Origin: Streptomyces hawaiiensis
GTDB taxonomy: Bacteria > Actinomycetota > Actinomycetes > Streptomycetales > Streptomycetaceae
Reading direction: 5' to 3'
Assembly: GCF_004803895.1 (NCBI RefSeq)
Contig: NZ_CP021978.1
Location: 4,712,001 to 4,776,000, forward strand
DNA length: 64,000 bases
The position numbers and the translations under genes were made by a program. Numbering within the stretch: position 1 is the first letter of the stretch; the number at the start of each line of letters is the position of its first letter. The notes under the pieces are model-generated. The model was not told where the DNA came from. It did not search any database and saw only the letters and a program-made list of their open reading frames with translations. Below are positions 63,649 through 64,000 of the stretch, piece by piece.

Positions 63649-64000
63649 ATGGCCCGCCCCGCTCTCCGCGTCGACGCCGTCCTGGTCCAGGCCGTCATCG
63701 CCGGGGCGCTGTCCTTCGCCCACCTCCACGACCTGGCCGCCGCTGCCGGACAGGACGGCTGGAAGGCCTGGGCCTACCCGATTTCGGTGGACCTGCTCCT
63801 GGTCGCTGCCTGGCGGCGGCTGCGCTCCGACGGGCCGTCCCGGCTGGCCTGGTGCTGGTTCGTGATCGCCCTGGTCGCCTCCCTCGGCGCCAACGTCGCC
63901 ACCGCCGGACTCCTCGACCTGACCGACGTCCCGGCATGGCTGCGCATCCTCGTCGCCGCCTGGCCCGCCCTGGCCTTCATGGGCGGCACCCTCCTCGCCC
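63649..64000 (+). CDS. DUF2637/SpdA-like membrane protein (3' end outside window)
   Basis: The ATG at 63649 follows AAGGAG. The visible 117 residues have four hydrophobic segments with the DUF2637 landmarks SFAHLHDLA, the WAYPISVDLLLV stretch, and SLGANVATAG. These proteins accompany tra in Streptomyces plasmids and integrative elements and are linked to intramycelial spread. The gene continues past the window end. Confidence 0.88.
   Translation, partial: MARPALRVDAVLVQAVIAGALSFAHLHDLAAAAGQDGWKAWAYPISVDLLLVAAWRRLRSDGPSRLAWCWFVIALVASLGANVATAGLLDLTDVPAWLRILVAAWPALAFMGGTLLA

Larger units (their letters stand above)
57959..64000. mobile_element. Actinomycete integrative and conjugative element (AICE), one end
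   Basis: It begins at the tRNA-Pro fragment and carries cargo (GNAT), immunity/regulatory genes (NUDIX, HTH-TPR, KorSA-like) and double-stranded-DNA transfer genes (FtsK-like Tra, DUF2637 protein), the pSAM2-type order. Rep, Xis, Int and the restored tRNA-Pro should follow beyond the window. The element therefore abuts the biosynthetic cluster but does not contain it. Confidence 0.88.

Overview
The window is high-GC actinobacterial DNA that reads as a Streptomyces chromosome. It has GTG and TTG starts, 4-nt ATGA/GTGA overlaps, and a conserved-looking run of housekeeping genes: purA, ybaB/recR, ask/asd, a SigE-family sigma factor, SURF1 and an S9 peptidase. I recognise this neighbourhood from Streptomyces genomes; no comparison was run.

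Region 1 (1-29.7 kb) is core chromosome. It holds the end of a P450, a degenerate lipid-kinase-like protein, purA, a FadR-type GntR regulator with a class III aminotransferase, a DJ-1/MarR pair, a membrane Ser/Thr kinase, a SLATT-type membrane protein, ybaB-recR-DUF5063, PhzF, an OmpR/HK pair, aspartokinase (with an internal start for the beta subunit) and asd. A sigma factor with a membrane partner, SURF1, a methyltransferase, an acylaminoacyl-peptidase, a two-RCK channel-like protein and a permease/TIGR03943 pair follow.

Region 2 (29.7-57.8 kb) is a compact biosynthetic gene cluster that I cannot match to a known product. A left regulatory arm carries a tiny secreted peptide, a StrR-like ParB-fold regulator, a large SARP and a SerA-like dehydrogenase on the minus strand. 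Beside it lie a small unknown gene and a TrmB/LuxR-type regulator. Two long plus-strand operons follow (35.66-48.54 kb and 48.77-57.78 kb). Each is preceded by 11-bp-spaced CTTGAnn repeats and a -10-like hexamer, the layout expected for SARP control. Operon 1 makes L-2,3-diaminopropionate (SbnA/SbnB-like enzymes, possibly supplied by the SerA-like enzyme). It also encodes an MbtH protein, a type II thioesterase, an A-PCP-C-A-PCP NRPS (first A domain predicted for glycine), two ATP-grasp ligases, an AurF-type diiron N-oxygenase and an MFS exporter. Operon 2 encodes an adenylation-aldehyde dehydrogenase fusion without a carrier domain, a ThDP enzyme with Gln at the usual catalytic Glu position, a FabF-like ketosynthase, a free condensation-type protein, an InhA-like enoyl reductase, and a HadA-like/YqcI-YcgG fusion that may be a second N-hydroxylase. 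The set suggests a small peptide or lipopeptide with an N-oxidised group and an unusual reduced or acyl unit.

Region 3 (57.96 kb to the end) is one end of an actinomycete integrative and conjugative element. It starts at a displaced 3' fragment of tRNA-Pro (att site). It carries a GNAT cargo gene, a regulatory block (HTH-TPR regulator, Pif-like NUDIX protein, colicin-immunity-like protein, KorSA-like GntR repressor with three palindromic operators) and transfer genes (SCO3933-family protein, FtsK/SpoIIIE-type Tra, DUF2637 protein). The replication and integration genes and the intact tRNA should lie beyond the right edge.
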